Below are positions 24,756 through 36,760 of a DNA stretch of 64,000 nt, one piece after another. The stretch's first letter is position 1. Every line of letters starts with the position of its first letter. The notes under the pieces are model-generated. The model did no database searches and had not been told where the DNA came from. It was given only the letters and a program-made list of their open reading frames with translations. Origin of the DNA: Mauremys mutica (taxonomy: Eukaryota; Chordata; Testudines; Geoemydidae); NCBI RefSeq assembly GCF_020497125.1, contig NC_059075.1:56191321-56255320 (forward strand). The letters are read 5' to 3'. Position numbers and translations under genes: made by a program.

Positions 24756-27122
24756 GTCATAAGCCTACTTAGTCATACTTACGCTAACTTGCTTAAGCTA
24801 ATCATATAGGATACAGGCCTGAGTAGAAGTCTATTTAGAAGTTAATATGGGGTGGAAGCATATGAATTTTCCTGAAGTAACCTCTGCAGCTCCTAGTGAG
24901 CAGATCCACAATGACCCAGCCAGTGTCAGCATGACTCTGGAAGGAGCCACGTTGCTGGGAGTCAGCAGAGTAGTGCAGATGGGCAGTTGTCCATGCAGAC
25001 AAGAGCTGCCTTTATGGCTTCATGGGGCCTCTTTTCCGTTGATTTGCAGAAAACACAAGATTGGAAAGCCACATATCCTCCAACTCCCTTGCTTCCAAAC
25101 CCATTTCCCTGGAGGCAGTGATTTGCAGGAAACTCCACACAATCAGCCTCAGAGATTCCCTGCCCATCTGGCCCAATGGAAGATTTACCCAAGTATAAAC
25201 TGAGTAAAAACTCAATAAGGATTGCAGAGTTTGATGGTCAAGGAGTAAAAATTCTGATTTGGTAGCATTTTGCACCCACTTCACATAGGTTAAATGGCAA
25301 AGCACGGTCTGGCTTTTACATAGTTGAGAAATTCCTTATTTTAACATTTTAGAATGGAGTTTACAGCTGTCTTATTGATTCTTCCTTCACCAAGATGTCC
25401 TATCCTGGCCTGATAGTCTAGTCACTGGGAACCTGATTTGGAGTCCACTAGTCTGGTTCTTGGACACCCTGGAGATTTTACACTGATACACAGCACTGTG
25501 TACCTTTCTGTGCAGTCTTATGAGACTGTTCTCTTAAGCGTCTCAAAGTTTCTTCTCAATGTTTCACCTCCACATCCACCCACTCAGTCAACTGCAAACC
25601 CACCCACTCACTCATCAATTCATCTAACCACCTTCTCACCCATTCACTCAACCACTTGCAGGCAAAACTCCCAACATGTCAATAATCTTAGACAATTTTT
25701 AGAAAACACTTAAAACAAGGCCCCATGTCTGTAAGGACAACTCTGGCAAACATATAGCATTAGTCATTATTATTATTCTGCAGATTTAAGGAATTCTACT
25801 TTGCCTAAATTTTAAACAAGAACAGATTCCACCATGCATTTCTGGAGTCAGACATTAAGCACTTTGTAATTTTTACAAATGCTTGCTCTCTGCATGGTGC
25901 TATAAGATTTACTGAACTTCATATTAAGCCACTTTTTTTTTCGTTCCAGTAAATCTCATGTAGATGTTAGATAGTGCAAACGGGCCCACAGTATGGAACA
26001 CTTCTGCTGTAGATAGCCTCAGGATATTAGCATAGAAGGTGTAGTCACTAACACATATCAACCATAATAGTGCCAAATCTTGAGAGATGCCGAGCAGCTG
26101 GATTCAGCCCACAGTGCACAAGAAACCATAACACAGTTTTCTGAGCCAAATCCTGAAGTCCTTACTCAGTTTTTCCTTCGGCAAACTCTCACTGATTTGA
26201 ATGGGAGTTTGCATGAGCTAGGACTAAGTACAAATTAAGTTAGACTTTGAATTTTCAGATCCATAAATGTATAGTGATTTTATGTTAACCCTTACAATAT
26301 TAAGAAAATAGTAAATTGCACTGAGAAATGAAGTCAAGAACACTCACTCACAGCTGCTCGCATCTCTTGCAAATTCCTGAAAGCTCCTCAGACTAACTTC
26401 CCTCTTCCAGCTGCCAGTTCCCTCACGATACTCCCTGAAAAAGTCATCATCTGACCCACCTCCTGGCTGACAGTTCATTCATTCCTTCCTGTACAGTGAA
26501 GCAGTGTTCTGCATGGCCCAGCTGAAAGGTGGAGTAATATGAAAATTCCTACCTTCTTTGTAATGTGTATTTATAAGGCAGTCTTGTTGGGTCCTGGTAA
26601 TAGGAGACAATGAACTCATTTCAATTTGAAAAGGGCTTTTAGAGAACCACTTTTTTGAGTAAACTGAAGGAGTAAACTAACTAGAAAAAACCTTAACACT
26701 CACCGGAGAGGAGAAGACCTGGACCCCTGAACCACATCACACAGAGAGTGGGATTTGCACCCAGGTCCTTGGTGAAAGCTCTAATTGCCAGGCTTACGGT
26801 TGGGGCTGGGGGAGGGGGCACAGCCCTCTTTGGTTTTTTGCAAGAAAGGCCTTAGACACATAACTCCAAGTAAGAGTCATGGCTGTGAATCCCAAGGAGA
26901 TTGAGGCATGTCCCTCTGGCTCAGATTTGGGCAACACCTCTCTTAGCATTTCACACTGGCTAGCTTAGATGGCTCCTCACTCAGCTTGCTGGCTTTTGAG
27001 GATGGCATTCTTAGGTACCTATGTGACTCCAGAACCTCTCAATGCTAACTGGCAAAGGGTTCACTGTTCTGTAATAGCAACTCCTATCAGCCCTGACACA
27101 CTCACCACACCTAACGCATTGT
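24756..27122. other. Non-coding DNA
   Basis: No gene is recognised. An imperfect 'cccactcactca' low-complexity tract lies at 25571-25655. About 26147-26230 resembles the old palindromic repeat. Confidence 0.45.
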
Positions 27123-28445
27123 TGTCACAACATTTATCTCTAAAGAAGGTCGCGTGAAATATTAAATGAACTCTTACATCATAAGCATTGCAAGATGCAT
27201 GTATGAGTGTTCTTCAAAAAGCTGTATGTATGTACTACAAATATGTTTAAAACTAGGTAACCAGGCTGGGTTGATTAAACAGGTTTTCCCAGACAAAGGA
27301 ATGTTGATGTACCTGTCTGCCTAGATCGCTGATATAAATTAACCAGGATAAGCCAAATACTATGGGAGGTCATTTACATCTGAGGTTAATAGGAAGATAA
27401 GAAAACAGCATGGTGTCTGCACACCAGAAAATAAGCAGCAGGAGAGAAGAACTTTATCTGGGGGTACACTTCAAAAGGATTCATTTCAAAGATCGGCTGG
27501 ACTATAAGGAGGAGGAAAAAGAATCCCCTTGTTATCCATCACTGAGGGAGTAAAAAGGGCGGTGCTTTTTGCATCATGAAAGCTGGATCATGGCTCTCGG
27601 GGGCTGGTGATGCTGAGAGGTGCTTTAGGTGAGAAGCTTATCTTAGGCAAAGATTTTAGCCCTCTAAAGTTAAATTTAGTTTCTAAGGGTACGTTTATAC
27701 TTACCGCGCGGGTCGACGCGGCGAGTTCGACTTCTCGGAGTTCGAACTATCGCGTCTGATCTAGACGCGATAGTTCGAACTCCGGAAGCGCCGCAGTCGA
27801 CTCCGGTACTCCACCGCGGCAGGAGGAGTTGGCGGAGTCGACCTTGGAGCCGCGGAGTTCGCTTCTGCGGCGTCTAGACGGGTAAGTCATTCGAACTAGG
27901 GTAGTTTGAATTCAGCTACGTTATTCACGTAGCTGAATTCGCGTACCCTAGTTCGACCCCGGGGCTGTGTGTAGACCAGGGCTTAGAAGTGTGTTATATT
28001 TCTGTTTTATTGTAACCATATCTGGTTCCATTATCCTTGCTTCATATCATTTAAATCTCTATCTTTGCTAATCAACTTTTCCTTGTTTTAGCTTAAGTAC
28101 ATCACAGTACTGTAATATTAAGCAAAGTGTGAATTCTTAATTGAATCAAACAAGCTGGTGTGCAGACTGTCTCTTTGGAGATGGTGAACTTGGGAATTTC
28201 TGCACATATTCAGTGATAGAGGCTGGATTCTCCAGGGACTTGGAAACTGGAGTGCACCCAGTGTTACCTACATGGCAAAGTAAAGGCTGGCAGAGTTTTG
28301 GAGGAGATTGTTTGGGTGGCTATCTGACTGTGAGTGTCAGGGAACTGACACACAGTTTACCAGCAAGTCCCTCTTTTGCTAAGGCAGAGGAGTAACAAGC
28401 TGACTTGTAGTTCTGGGTGCCCCGAGAAAAAGTCAGGTTGTGACA
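27123..28445 (+). mobile_element. Long solo LTR, probably of an endogenous retrovirus or LTR retrotransposon
   Basis: The proposed termini TGTCACAAC (27123) and GTTGTGACA (28445) are exact inverted complements of the TG...CA type. The interior is non-coding and continuous except for a 296-bp Harbinger MITE at 27687-27982, leaving roughly 1.03 kb, a plausible LTR length. The 3' portion (about 28140-28445) resembles LTR sequences common in turtles. No clear 4-6 bp target duplication is visible and no partner LTR lies in the window, so the exact start is uncertain. Confidence 0.55.
27687..27982. mobile_element. Harbinger MITE with two internal cruciforms
   Basis: Left end GGGTACGTTTATAC and right end complement GCCCTGGTCTACAC match the terminal repeats of the full Harbinger at 40716-45419. 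Flanks are TAA (27684-27686) and TTA (27983-27985), consistent with a 3-bp TWA target. Inside are a perfect 22-bp-arm inverted repeat (27736-27757 / 27763-27784) and a second nested palindrome (27892-27903 / 27944-27955 outside, 27908-27921 / 27927-27940 inside). TTCGAA motifs occur repeatedly. There is no coding capacity, so it would be mobilised in trans. Confidence 0.85.
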
Positions 28446-28566
28446 TTCTCTATGCATTCTATAGGGAGCCTGGGCACCTTGCTCAGAGCTGTGGATTCCA
28501 GGGCACCTAAACATTAGGTGTTGCAATGCTGAGTCAAGTCCCTTTGTGGATCTACCTCTAAGAATC
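28446..28566. other. Short spacer between LTR elements
   Basis: About 120 bp of non-coding DNA between the solo LTR and the 5' LTR of the gypsy element. No feature is recognised. Confidence 0.4.
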
Positions 28567-29135
28567 TGTGGTTGGGCAGCTCCCTGATCCAGTCAAGAAG
28601 GAATGAAACAACTCTTCTGGGTCAATCAGCCTGAACCTGTTGCACCTGTAAGGCTTGTTAATCCTGGAGACGGGTGGGTTCTTAAAAGGGAGGATCCCAG
28701 CTCAGTCTGGGTAGCATTCAGGAGCAAACAGAGCTCCTGGGTCCCAGGGAGCAGGGGCTGTCTATTAGAGAAACTGTTTGAGGGCACCAGCCACCTGAGG
28801 CCTCTTATGAAATAGTGGGATCTGCTTTTCTTTACTTTTTGAAGACCTGGGACTCAGTCTTGGTAATTTGGACATACAGGAGATAAAGAGCCTAGACCCT
28901 TCTCCTAGGAGCTATTGGCCTTTACCCTGTGTGAGACCATGGCCCATAGAGGTATTTTGCCTTTTTCTTTTGGATTACTTTAACAGCACTGGAAGGGAAC
29001 AGACTTGCTATGAAGTACATACCCCAAGTCTGGAACCCAGATGACAATGATGCCACCATCCAGAGAATGAGGTCCAGGAAAAGGAAGGTGTCCTCTTCAC
29101 CCCAAGGGGGTGCCCGACAGGTACAGCCTATCACA
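28567..29135 (+). repeat. 5' LTR of the gypsy element
   Basis: Begins TGTGGTTGGGCAGC and ends about 'cctatcaca'. It aligns along its whole length with 36179-36760, sharing 'tgttaatcctggag', 'caggagcaaacagagct', 'ggggctgtctaytgg', 'catagaggtatttt' and 'ctggaacccaga' blocks in the same order. A U3 promoter and R polyadenylation site would be expected but are not clearly preserved. Confidence 0.85.
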
Positions 29136-29219
29136 AATGGTGAAGAATGTGGCTATTATTCCAACCCTGCCGGAGGATGTGAGGTGGAGAGACTGAAAGT
29201 CCATGCACAGGAGCGATAA

Positions 29220-29520
29220 TCAACTTAGACCAGTATGGATTCTGAGCCGTGCTAGAAGGGGCTAGATGAGACCCAGCAGCAGCAGGTGGTGCAGCAATAG
29301 CAGTTTGAATAATAATTGTTGCAACAGTAGGCCACTCAGCAGCAGCTTCAGGTGACCAGCAGCTTCTGCATGGGCTGGTCAACAAGCACAAAAACCAACA
29401 ATAAGAGTTAGTGCAGCAGTTGGTGATGGCGCTGCAGCTGTATGGGGCAAACAGAGGCCTGTCAGCCTGGACCATGGGCCAGGGACCTATGGTCCCCCCA
29501 GTGTCAGTGAAACTAACTAA
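29220..29520 (+). pseudogene. gag N-terminal remnant (Gln-rich)
   Basis: The stretch after the 5' LTR reads as a degraded glutamine-rich N-terminal gag region (CAG-rich, with repeated 'cagcagcag' and 'caatag' stops). It runs up to the point where the Harbinger element is inserted. Reading continues on the far side of the insertion at 31764 in the same phase once one copy of the 3-bp duplication is discounted. Several stop codons are present. The protein would have formed the capsid shell. Confidence 0.65.
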
Positions 29521-31763
29521 GGGTACGTCTACACTACGGGATTATTCCGAATGTGCATAAACCGGTTTTGTAAAACAGAATTTATAAAATCGGGTGGAGC
29601 GCGGCCATACTAAGCACATTAAATCGGTGGTGTGCGTCCATGGTCCGTGGCTAGCGTCGATTTCTGGAGCGTTGCACTGTGGGTAGCTATTCCCTAGCTA
29701 TCCCATAGTTCCCGCAGCCTCCCCCGCCCCTTGGAACTTCCGGGTTGAGATCCCAGTGCCTGATGGGGCAAAAATCATTGTCGCGGGTGGTTCTGGGTAA
29801 ATGTCGTCAGTCACTCCTTCGTCTGGGAAAGCAACGGCAGACAAGCATTTCGCGCCTTTTTCCCCTGGATTGCCCTGGCAGATGCCATAGCATGGCAATC
29901 ATGGAGCTTGTTTTGCCGTTTGTGACTCTCACCGTATGTGTACTAGATGCCGCTCACAGAGGCGATTCAGCAGCGCTACACAGAAGCATGCTTTTGCTTT
30001 TGCATGACAGCAGAGATGGTTACTAGCCATATTGCACCATCCAAATCCTTCCATAAATTGGAACTGAGGATGATCATGGCTACCAGTCCTTTTGTACCAT
30101 TTGCTGCTAGTGCCCCTGGCCAATCAGCCAGGGGCGCAAAAGCCAAGATTGGTTACTAGCCATATTGCACCTTCCATCGTTTTGTACCATTAGCTGCTGT
30201 CATAAGTGCCCCTGGCCGATCAGCCAGGGGCGCAAAAGCAAAAATTGGGAATGACTCCCTGAGTCAATCCCTCCTTTTTGGTATCTAAAAATAGAATCAG
30301 TGCTGCCTAATATAGGCAAGTGTGCTAGAGAACCACCGTATCATAGAACCAGAGAGCACAGCTGCTCTGTGTCAGAGCCTGCAGAAATTATTATCTGTAT
30401 GCTATTCACAGGGGGTGCTCCTGTAACAACCCCACCTGTTGATTCCGTTCTTCCCCCAGCCTTTCTTGGCTACCGTAGCATTGTCCCCCCACTTGTGTGA
30501 TGAATTAATAAAGAATGCAGGAATAAGACACACTGACTTGTTAGTGAGAAATGAGTGGAAGGCAGCCTCCAGCTGCTATGATAGTCCAGACAGGACATTA
30601 AGCAGTGTGTAGGAGAGAAGCCCAGCATCCCACTGCTAGTCCAGGGGCAACTGAATCTTTTCTTTACACATGAAGGGTGGGGGCTGATGGAGCTCAGCCC
30701 CCTGTTGCTATGATGAGGATGGTTACCAGCCATATTGCACCATCCATCCACCAGAAAAAATTAGGGCCAATAGGCTGATGACGAGGACGGTTACCAGTCC
30801 TTTTGTACCATCAGCTGAGGCTGATGATGAGGATGGATTTCCATCTTTTTGTACGATCAGCTTATGCTGATGATGAGGATGGATTTCCATCATATTGTAC
30901 CATCAGCCGCCCATGGCGGGGGGGGGGAGCAAGGATGTTGGTGTTGAGTGCTGCACTATCGCGTCTATCTGCAGCATTCAGTAAAGATAGGGTGACATGT
31001 AAAAGAGTCAGAGGATTGTTTTACCTTTCGCTTCTGGGGGTGGGTGGGGGGTGGGTGAGTAGATTGCCAAGCTATGCCCTGACCCGCGGACACTGTGTTT
31101 GACCCTAGAAGCATTTGGAGCTCAGCCAAGAATGCAAATAATTTTCGGAGGCTGCAGGAACTGTGGGATAGCTTCAGTCCTCCAGTCCATGCGCATCCAT
31201 TTGATTCTTTGGCTTTCCGTTACGCTTGTCACGCTGCAGTGCGCTGAGTCCCTGCTATGGCGTCTGTCTGGAGATTTTTAAAAAAGGATTCTGAATTTCA
31301 TCTTCTGTAACGGAGCGCTGATAGAACGGATTTGCCTGCCCTTACAGCGATCACATCTGCATGGTCCATGCGGGAGCTCTTTTTTTATTTTGATTTCGGA
31401 CTGCATCGCCACCCGTGCTGATCGGAGCTCCACGCTGGGCAAACAGGAAATATTCAAAAGTTCGCGGGGCTTTTCCTGTTTACCTGACCACTGCATCCGA
31501 GTTCAGATTGCGGTCCAGAGCGGTCACTGGTGCACTGTGGGATAGCTCCCGGAGGCCAATACCGTCGATCAGCGTCCACACTAACCCTAATCCGATATGT
31601 TAATACCGATACTAGCGTTACTCCTCTCGTTAGGGAGGAGTACAGAAACCGGTTTAAAGAGCCATTAAAATCGATATAAGGTGCCTCCTAGTGTGGACGG
31701 TTTTGGCGTTAAATCGGTTTTACGCTCCTAAAACCGATTTAAACGCCTAGTGTAGACCAGGCT
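29521..31763. mobile_element. 2.2 kb non-autonomous Harbinger element inside gag
   Basis: Terminal repeats GGGTACGTCTACACTA and complement AGCCTGGTCTACACTA match the ends of the autonomous element at 40716-45419. TAA flanks both sides (29518-29520 and 31764-31766). The left and right 250 bp are GC-mixed, with repeated 'taaaccggtt' and 'aatcgg' motifs. The interior carries two copies of a GCCCCTGGC hairpin (30112-30135 and 30208-30231), three 46-bp tandem units at 30776-30913, and a candidate polyadenylation signal AATAAA near 30509. I recognise no transposase. The 99-codon frame at 30803-31102 comes from the tandem repeats. Confidence 0.88.
30776..30913. repeat. Tandem array of 46-bp units
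   Basis: Three consecutive units (30776-30821, 30822-30867, 30868-30913), each starting 'tgatga' and containing 'gaygg...ttttgtac.atcag'. Degenerate relatives lie upstream at about 30005-30100, 30150-30200 and 30712-30760, suggesting expansion from an older repeat. The units lie inside the non-autonomous Harbinger. Confidence 0.85.
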
Positions 31764-32560
31764 TAAGATGAGGACAGGGGCTGATCCTGAAGCCTTCTTG
31801 ACCACCTTTAAATGGGTGGTCATGGCCTCCTGAGCCTTGGGTTCTTGTGCTGGCCCCATATTTGACTGGTCAGGACCAGGCCACCCATAAAGGACTTGAC
31901 CATGTGGCTTCATGGGAGTACATTCTGGACTTCTTGGACATCAGTGAGGAGACACACCGCCACTGATTCTGGGGGGAAAGTACCCTGGGTATTCCAAGCA
32001 CAGGTGGTGGCCCAAAAATTGGAGGACGACTGTTGGTGGTGGCTGCAGCCTGAAAAACAGACAGGAGCTCAAGTGCCTGAGTTAATACTGATCAAACAAT
32101 TTATACAAATACTCCCAACTGTGGGGTGACAGTGAGTACTGAGACACTGCCCAGGGTCATTAACAGAAGTGGTTAACAGAAAACTTCATGGCTGCTGAGG
32201 AATCCCCAGAGACATGGAAGGGCTATTCCCCAGGATTAAGAAATTAGCCCAGACTGACCTAAGGCTCAGCCCAGGGAAACCACACTCCACAGGCCAAGGA
32301 CAAGTGCCCTCATCTTCGGTCTTCCAACATTTAAAATGACCACCCTGGCTGCAGGCCCCAGTGATAGGCTGGAATTACCTAGGGCAAAACCAAATCAGCA
32401 CACTATGCCCCGACCATGTTCCCAGCAGGGGTCAGTTCAGAGACAAGAACCCAGCTCCCACTTCAAGGGGGGTCACCACTGAGCCAGAAATTGGGCTCGG
32501 CCAGCAACCTGATGACTTGCTTTTCATATGGACAAGGAAGGCACATACAAAGAGAGTGCC
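31764..32560 (+). pseudogene. gag capsid remnant with SCAN-like segment and CCHC knuckle
   Basis: Downstream of the Harbinger insertion the gag frame resumes ('GADPEAFLTTFKW' near 31779-31817). The plus frame at 31896-32129 carries a segment of the form 'LEDDCWWWLQPEKQTGAQVP' followed by 'LILIKQFIQILP'. This resembles the conserved helix region of the SCAN domain (C..WL.PE....E.ILELL.LEQFL.ILP). SCAN is known to derive from the gag capsid of Gmr1-like elements, so this is gag rather than a host zinc-finger gene. A zinc knuckle follows near 32517-32558 with spacing C-x2-Y-x4-H-x4-C: the second cysteine is replaced by tyrosine. Frames shift repeatedly. Confidence 0.65.
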
Positions 32561-32629
32561 TCCTTATGGAGTATGGATATGCCCAGGTTTGGACAGTTGA
32601 GAACCCAGTGCATAAGCAAGGACCTGTTA

Positions 32630-32740
32630 AACTAAAAGTGCCAGTATAGATTAATGAGAGCAAGGTACAAGGTCTACTAAACTCCGGGTGTAGTGAGACA
32701 TTGATACAGACTTGCCTGGCAGGAACAAAGGCAGACAGAC
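32630..32740 (+). pseudogene. Aspartic protease remnant
   Basis: The frame around 32676-32705 reads 'LLNSGCSETLI', matching the retroelement aspartic protease active site (D-S/T-G), except that the catalytic aspartate is asparagine. Only the active-site half is recognisable. It would have processed the Gag-Pol polyprotein. Confidence 0.6.
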
Positions 32741-32929
32741 AGAGAGACAATCTTTCTTTAATGTATCCATGGCAATGTGAGGGCATACTAGTGTATGAGT
32801 TAGGCTAGCTGTGGGTGTCACACTGGGGCACTTACAGTAGCATTATCACTTGTCCCTGGCTTATTCTGTCATTATCAGCTGTCATTGGAAGTACTTCCCT
32901 GAGGTTATACAAGAGGAGGGGAACAGGGT

Positions 32930-33690
32930 ACCAGAAGCAGACCTGTCAGACTAGCCAGATTATGATGGTTACCTCAGAACTCATGAAACTCTTCACATGG
33001 GTGGGTAAACCCCAGGAAATAACAGATCAAGGGACCAATTTTACATGCAGGTTAATGCAGGAGCTACGTGCCCTGCCGAAGATCAAGTCTCTGTGGACCG
33101 CCATGTACCACCCACAAACAGATGGATTGGTCAAGAGTTTCAACTAAAAGGCAATGTTGAAAAGGTTCATGGCCTCTGATCCCAAGCTTTGGGACCAACT
33201 ACTGCACCGCTCCTGTTTGCTGTAAGGGAAGTGCTGCAAGCCTCCACTGGCTTCTCTCCCCTTTGAGCTTTTATAAGATGACATCCTTGGAGAATACTGG
33301 ATGTCTTCCAAGAAGGGAGGAAGGAGTATGCCCTGAGGGCTGTTAACTCAGTCTAGTACATCATCCACCATCACGAGCAACCAAGAAGTTGGGGGCATTT
33401 GCTCATGAAAACCTTTCAGGTGCCCAACAAAAGGAGGACCAAGAATATGATCAGAATGCCCACCTACAGACCTTCAATCAAGTGACAGAGTACTATGATT
33501 GCTTCCAGCAATGCATCTGAATTGCTAGCTCAGATGGCAAGGGCCTTTTGAAGTGATGCAATGGGTTGGCCCTGTAGACTATGAAGTCCATCTGCCCAGG
33601 AAGAGAAGGGAAACTTGGCTATAATATATAAATCTGCTGAAACCATGGAAGAACAAGAAGGGAATGATGGTAGCTCCTTGACTGCCAGAA
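32930..33690 (+). pseudogene. Integrase core and C-terminal remnant
   Basis: The plus frame 32815-33147 contains 'ELMKLF...TDQGTNF' and 'YHPQTDGLVKSFN', the second aspartate block and third catalytic block of a Ty3/gypsy integrase. The expected glutamate after QTDG is lysine, so catalysis is lost. A shifted frame at about 33530-33630 carries the GPF/Y-like C-terminal module ('GPFEVMQWVGPVDYEVHLP'). The N-terminal zinc-binding region and first aspartate are missing, probably deleted between 32740 and 32930. It lies upstream of the reverse transcriptase. Confidence 0.75.
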
Positions 33691-33854
33691 CTTGAGGTAG
33701 GGTCTGAAGCTTCCATCCTCCAGAATCCTCCAACCCAAGCAGAGAACCCAAGTATGCCAACTCATCGAATCTTTCCCCAACATGTTCTCACCTGGCTGGA
33801 CCCATTTAATGTATCACCACATGGAGAAGATCTCAGGGAAACAAGTTAGGGACC

Positions 33855-34740
33855 TTGACCTCTACCCTGGAAGATGTGGGAAATGGTCTGGGATGAGTTA
33901 CAGACAATCATAGATTTGGGAGGAACATAAGAACAGGCATACTGGGTCAGATCAATGGTCCATCTAGCCCAGTATTCTGTCTCCTGACAGTGGCCAATAC
34001 CCAGTGTAGAAGAGTAGTAGAAGAATCCCAAAGTGATTGGCATAGCATGATTGTGCTTGTCCTTAAGCCCGATACCCTTTTGTATTGACTTTTAGAAAGT
34101 GAACACAGTCTGGAAATTCAACACATATCCTGTGCTGCAAGTGGACGAGCTTCTAGAATGTTTAGGTCTACCAAACATATCAGCACCCCAGACCTTATAA
34201 AAGGTTACTGTCAGATCCCTTTATCATCAGAATGCCAAGAAAAGACAGCCTTCTCAACCCCTTTTGGGCTCTTTCAGTTCTGCACTATGCCCTTTGGCTT
34301 GCATGGGGCCACTGCCACATTCCAATTGAGTTCGCAGGCCCCCCTAGCAGTGTGTCACTGCATATTTAGACAACATTGTCATATGGTGATGACTTGGTAT
34401 ACAGCTGCGACAGCTATGAGCAGTCTTCCAACCTCTGAATGAGGCTTGCTTTGCGGGAAATCAAGTCAAGTAGAAGCTGGCAAACCAGGAAGTCACCTTT
34501 CTCAGATATACCATGGGCGGAGTTCAGCTCAAGCCCCTGGTGAGCAAAGTGCAGGCTTTGGCAACATGTCCCATCCCTTGCACAAAAAGACAGATGAGAC
34601 ATTTCCTTGGATTGGATGGCTACTATAGGAGTTTTGTACCTGATTTCACCATAATTGCAGTGCCTCTGATGGACCTAATAATAAATGGTAGACTGAAGAA
34701 AACTCAACGAATGGAAGACTGTGAGGAGTCCTGTAACACC
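33855..34740 (+). pseudogene. Reverse transcriptase remnant
   Basis: Starts directly after the integrase tail with a 'KMWEMVWDELQ'-like segment (about 33871-33905) and is split by a CR1 fragment. It continues with 'DLIKGYCQIPL', 'EKTAFSTPFGLFQF' and 'MPFGL' (34188-34310), the fingers/palm blocks of Ty3/gypsy reverse transcriptase. The catalytic YxDD box near 34363-34380 reads YLDN in a shifted frame, so it is inactive. 'RQMRHFLGLDGYYRSFVPDF' at about 34588-34650 is the thumb/connection region. Confidence 0.8.
33924..34023 (-). mobile_element. CR1 3' fragment inserted in reverse transcriptase
   Basis: About 85-100 bp match the CR1 3' UTR on the minus strand ('aacataagaacaggcatact' then 'ggtccatctagcccagtatt'). 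Gypsy reverse transcriptase sequence resumes on both sides, so the CR1 copy entered after the gypsy element. Confidence 0.8.
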
Positions 34741-34804
34741 TTGAAAACCAATTGTGCTGAGAACTAGTCCTCATCAATCCAGATTTCACAAATGATATTA
34801 TACT

Positions 34805-35045
34805 GCGGATGGATGCCTCGGATGTAGGCATAGGGGCAGTCATTTTTCAAGAAAGGAATGGTAAGGAGCATCCAGTCCTATATTTGAGTTGGAAGCAGTT
34901 TCCCAGGGGAAAGGCCCACTCAATGATTGTAAAAGAAGCCCTCATGGTGAAATGGGTCATAGAGTCTCACAGCTATTATTTATTAGGTAATCCCTTTGTT
35001 GGAAGTGTAAGGTGGGAAACTGAGTCACAAGTCCACCTGCTTTAG
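34805..35045 (+). pseudogene. RNase H remnant
   Basis: The open frame 34809-35045 begins 'MDASDVGIGAVIFQ', the first catalytic aspartate block of retroelement RNase H. It continues with 'HPVLYLSWKQF' and 'KEALMVKWVIE', the glutamate block. The later catalytic residues are absent because the frame ends and recognisable sequence stops. It would degrade the RNA strand of the RNA-DNA hybrid during reverse transcription. Confidence 0.75.
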
Positions 35046-36178
35046 GCTTACTTAATTTTTGCCTTATTTTTAGAATTTCAGATAGAATTATTGTCACTTA
35101 ACAGTGTCTGAACATATACTTATACAAGATAAGATGGAGTTGGTAGGGGGCCCAAATTACCACATTCTGAGGCACCAAGTTCTCCTATATTTCATGGTGG
35201 TCATTGTCGCCACCTCTGATTCCTAGTCTGGTCCTTCAATCCTGTTTCTTCAGTTTCTGGTTTGATGTGTCTCCAATTTGAGCTTTGTTCACTTGGATTC
35301 TTATACAGTTGCTCATCACATATTCATTAACTTCTCAGCAATCAGCATTAAGTGCATTAAGCATTTGTTTTGGGTAACCTGTACAATACGCATGTGCAAG
35401 CTTCAAGTTATACAACTTTTGCTGTTCATACAATTTCCATGTCATTCTATTTGTGTCACCCTGCTCCAGGGTTTTCCCAGTAAAGGGGGTTTCTTGTCAT
35501 TACAGGTTTGTGTGGTTTTTACCTAAAATATTCCAGCACAACGTATTACTTTTGTCTTGTCAGCAATAATATCATTTTAAGACTATCAGCAAATCTTTGC
35601 AAGAGGATAAGCCAGTAAGGTAAGCTGAGGCCTTGGCACAAGTGTTGGCTCATCTAAACTCATTCACTATCCATAATTACACATTATTAAAGTATAACTG
35701 ACAAAGTTCTTATTCATACCATGTAGTGATGTTTCATCTTGATATTTCAATATCACTACTCAGTATGTGTGTATTATCATACCCCCTTAATCTATTGGGG
35801 GAGGAGGGGTTTTTTTTACTCAAAGTCCAACATTATGTTTGCAAATCATCACCAACAAAAAAACAAAACAAAAAAACCCACCTTCTTAGTAATTTTATCA
35901 ATGTTGCATTATGAGGAATGTCTTAATTTTAGGGCCTTAATAATCACCATTTCCCAACACCATTTCCATCATTACCAGTCACACCATTATGGTGACTAAG
36001 TACAATGAAGGAAACAACCCCCTGCATCATGTGGTGGGATTTGTCACTTCAACTTTATCACTTTAAAGTCCAGTATTGTGCAGGAAAAGCACACCCTAAT
36101 AAAGACTTCTTCTCATGAGAAATAGGAGAGCTAGGCTCAGACAGCAAGATCCCAAGCTCTGTCTCGCGGGAGCGGGTA
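35046..36178. other. Unrecognised DNA between RNase H and 3' LTR
   Basis: About 1.1 kb with no retroelement motif, AT-rich and unlike the pol remnant. It may be a further insertion or the element's own 3' untranslated region. A purine-rich run 'gcgggagcgggta' at about 36166-36178, just before the 3' LTR, would fit a polypurine tract. Confidence 0.45.
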
Positions 36179-36760
36179 TGTAGCAAGGTAGATCCCAACC
36201 CCCATCAAGAAAGGGTAAAGAGCTTCTCCAGGCCCAATCAGTTCCAACCCACTGCATCTGCAGAATTTGTTAATCCTGGAGAACAGTGGGAGGATCCCTG
36301 CTCAGACTGGCTATTATTCAGGAGCAAACAGAGCTAGTGCACAAAGCTGCTGGGTCCCAGGAAACAGGGGCTGTCTACTGGGGAAACTGCTTGAGAGCAC
36401 CAGCTGCCTGGGCCTTTTGAGGAAATAGAGGGACCAGCTTTTCCTTATTTTTCAGAGTCCTGGGACATGGCCTTGGTTGTTTGAACATACAGAGCCCAGA
36501 CCTTCTCGCCTACACCTTGCGTGACACCACGGGGATCCAGTCCTTTTTGTGGCCTATAGAGGTATTTTTCTTTTAGACTATTTTAAACTCCCACCCCCAG
36601 GAATGGGACAGACTCCCTAAAACGTATAGACAGACAAAGAGGTGTTCCCCAATCTGGAACCCAGACAACAGTGATGTCACCATCCAGAAAAGGAGGTCCA
36701 AGACAAGAAAGGTGCTCCTCTTCATTCCCAGGAGGCACCAGAGAGGTACACCCAAACACA
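36179..36760 (+). repeat. 3' LTR of the gypsy element
   Basis: Begins TGTAGCAAGGTAGATCCC and ends 'cccaaacaca'. It is collinear with the 5' LTR at 28567-29135 with numerous substitutions and small indels. Confidence 0.85.

Larger units (their letters stand above)
28567..36760 (+). mobile_element. Decayed Gmr1-like Ty3/gypsy retrotransposon, with nested insertions
   Basis: A full-span but dead LTR retrotransposon: 5' LTR, gag remnant, protease, integrase, reverse transcriptase, RNase H, then 3' LTR. Integrase precedes reverse transcriptase, an order known for the Gmr1 group of Ty3/gypsy elements rather than canonical gypsy. Nested inside are a 2.2 kb Harbinger element (29521-31763), a CR1 fragment (33924-34023) and about 1 kb of unrecognised DNA (35046-36100). 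Stops, frameshifts and changed catalytic residues throughout show it cannot be active. I see no intact target duplication outside the LTRs. Both LTRs are clearly homologous but diverged with indels, implying an old insertion. Confidence 0.8.
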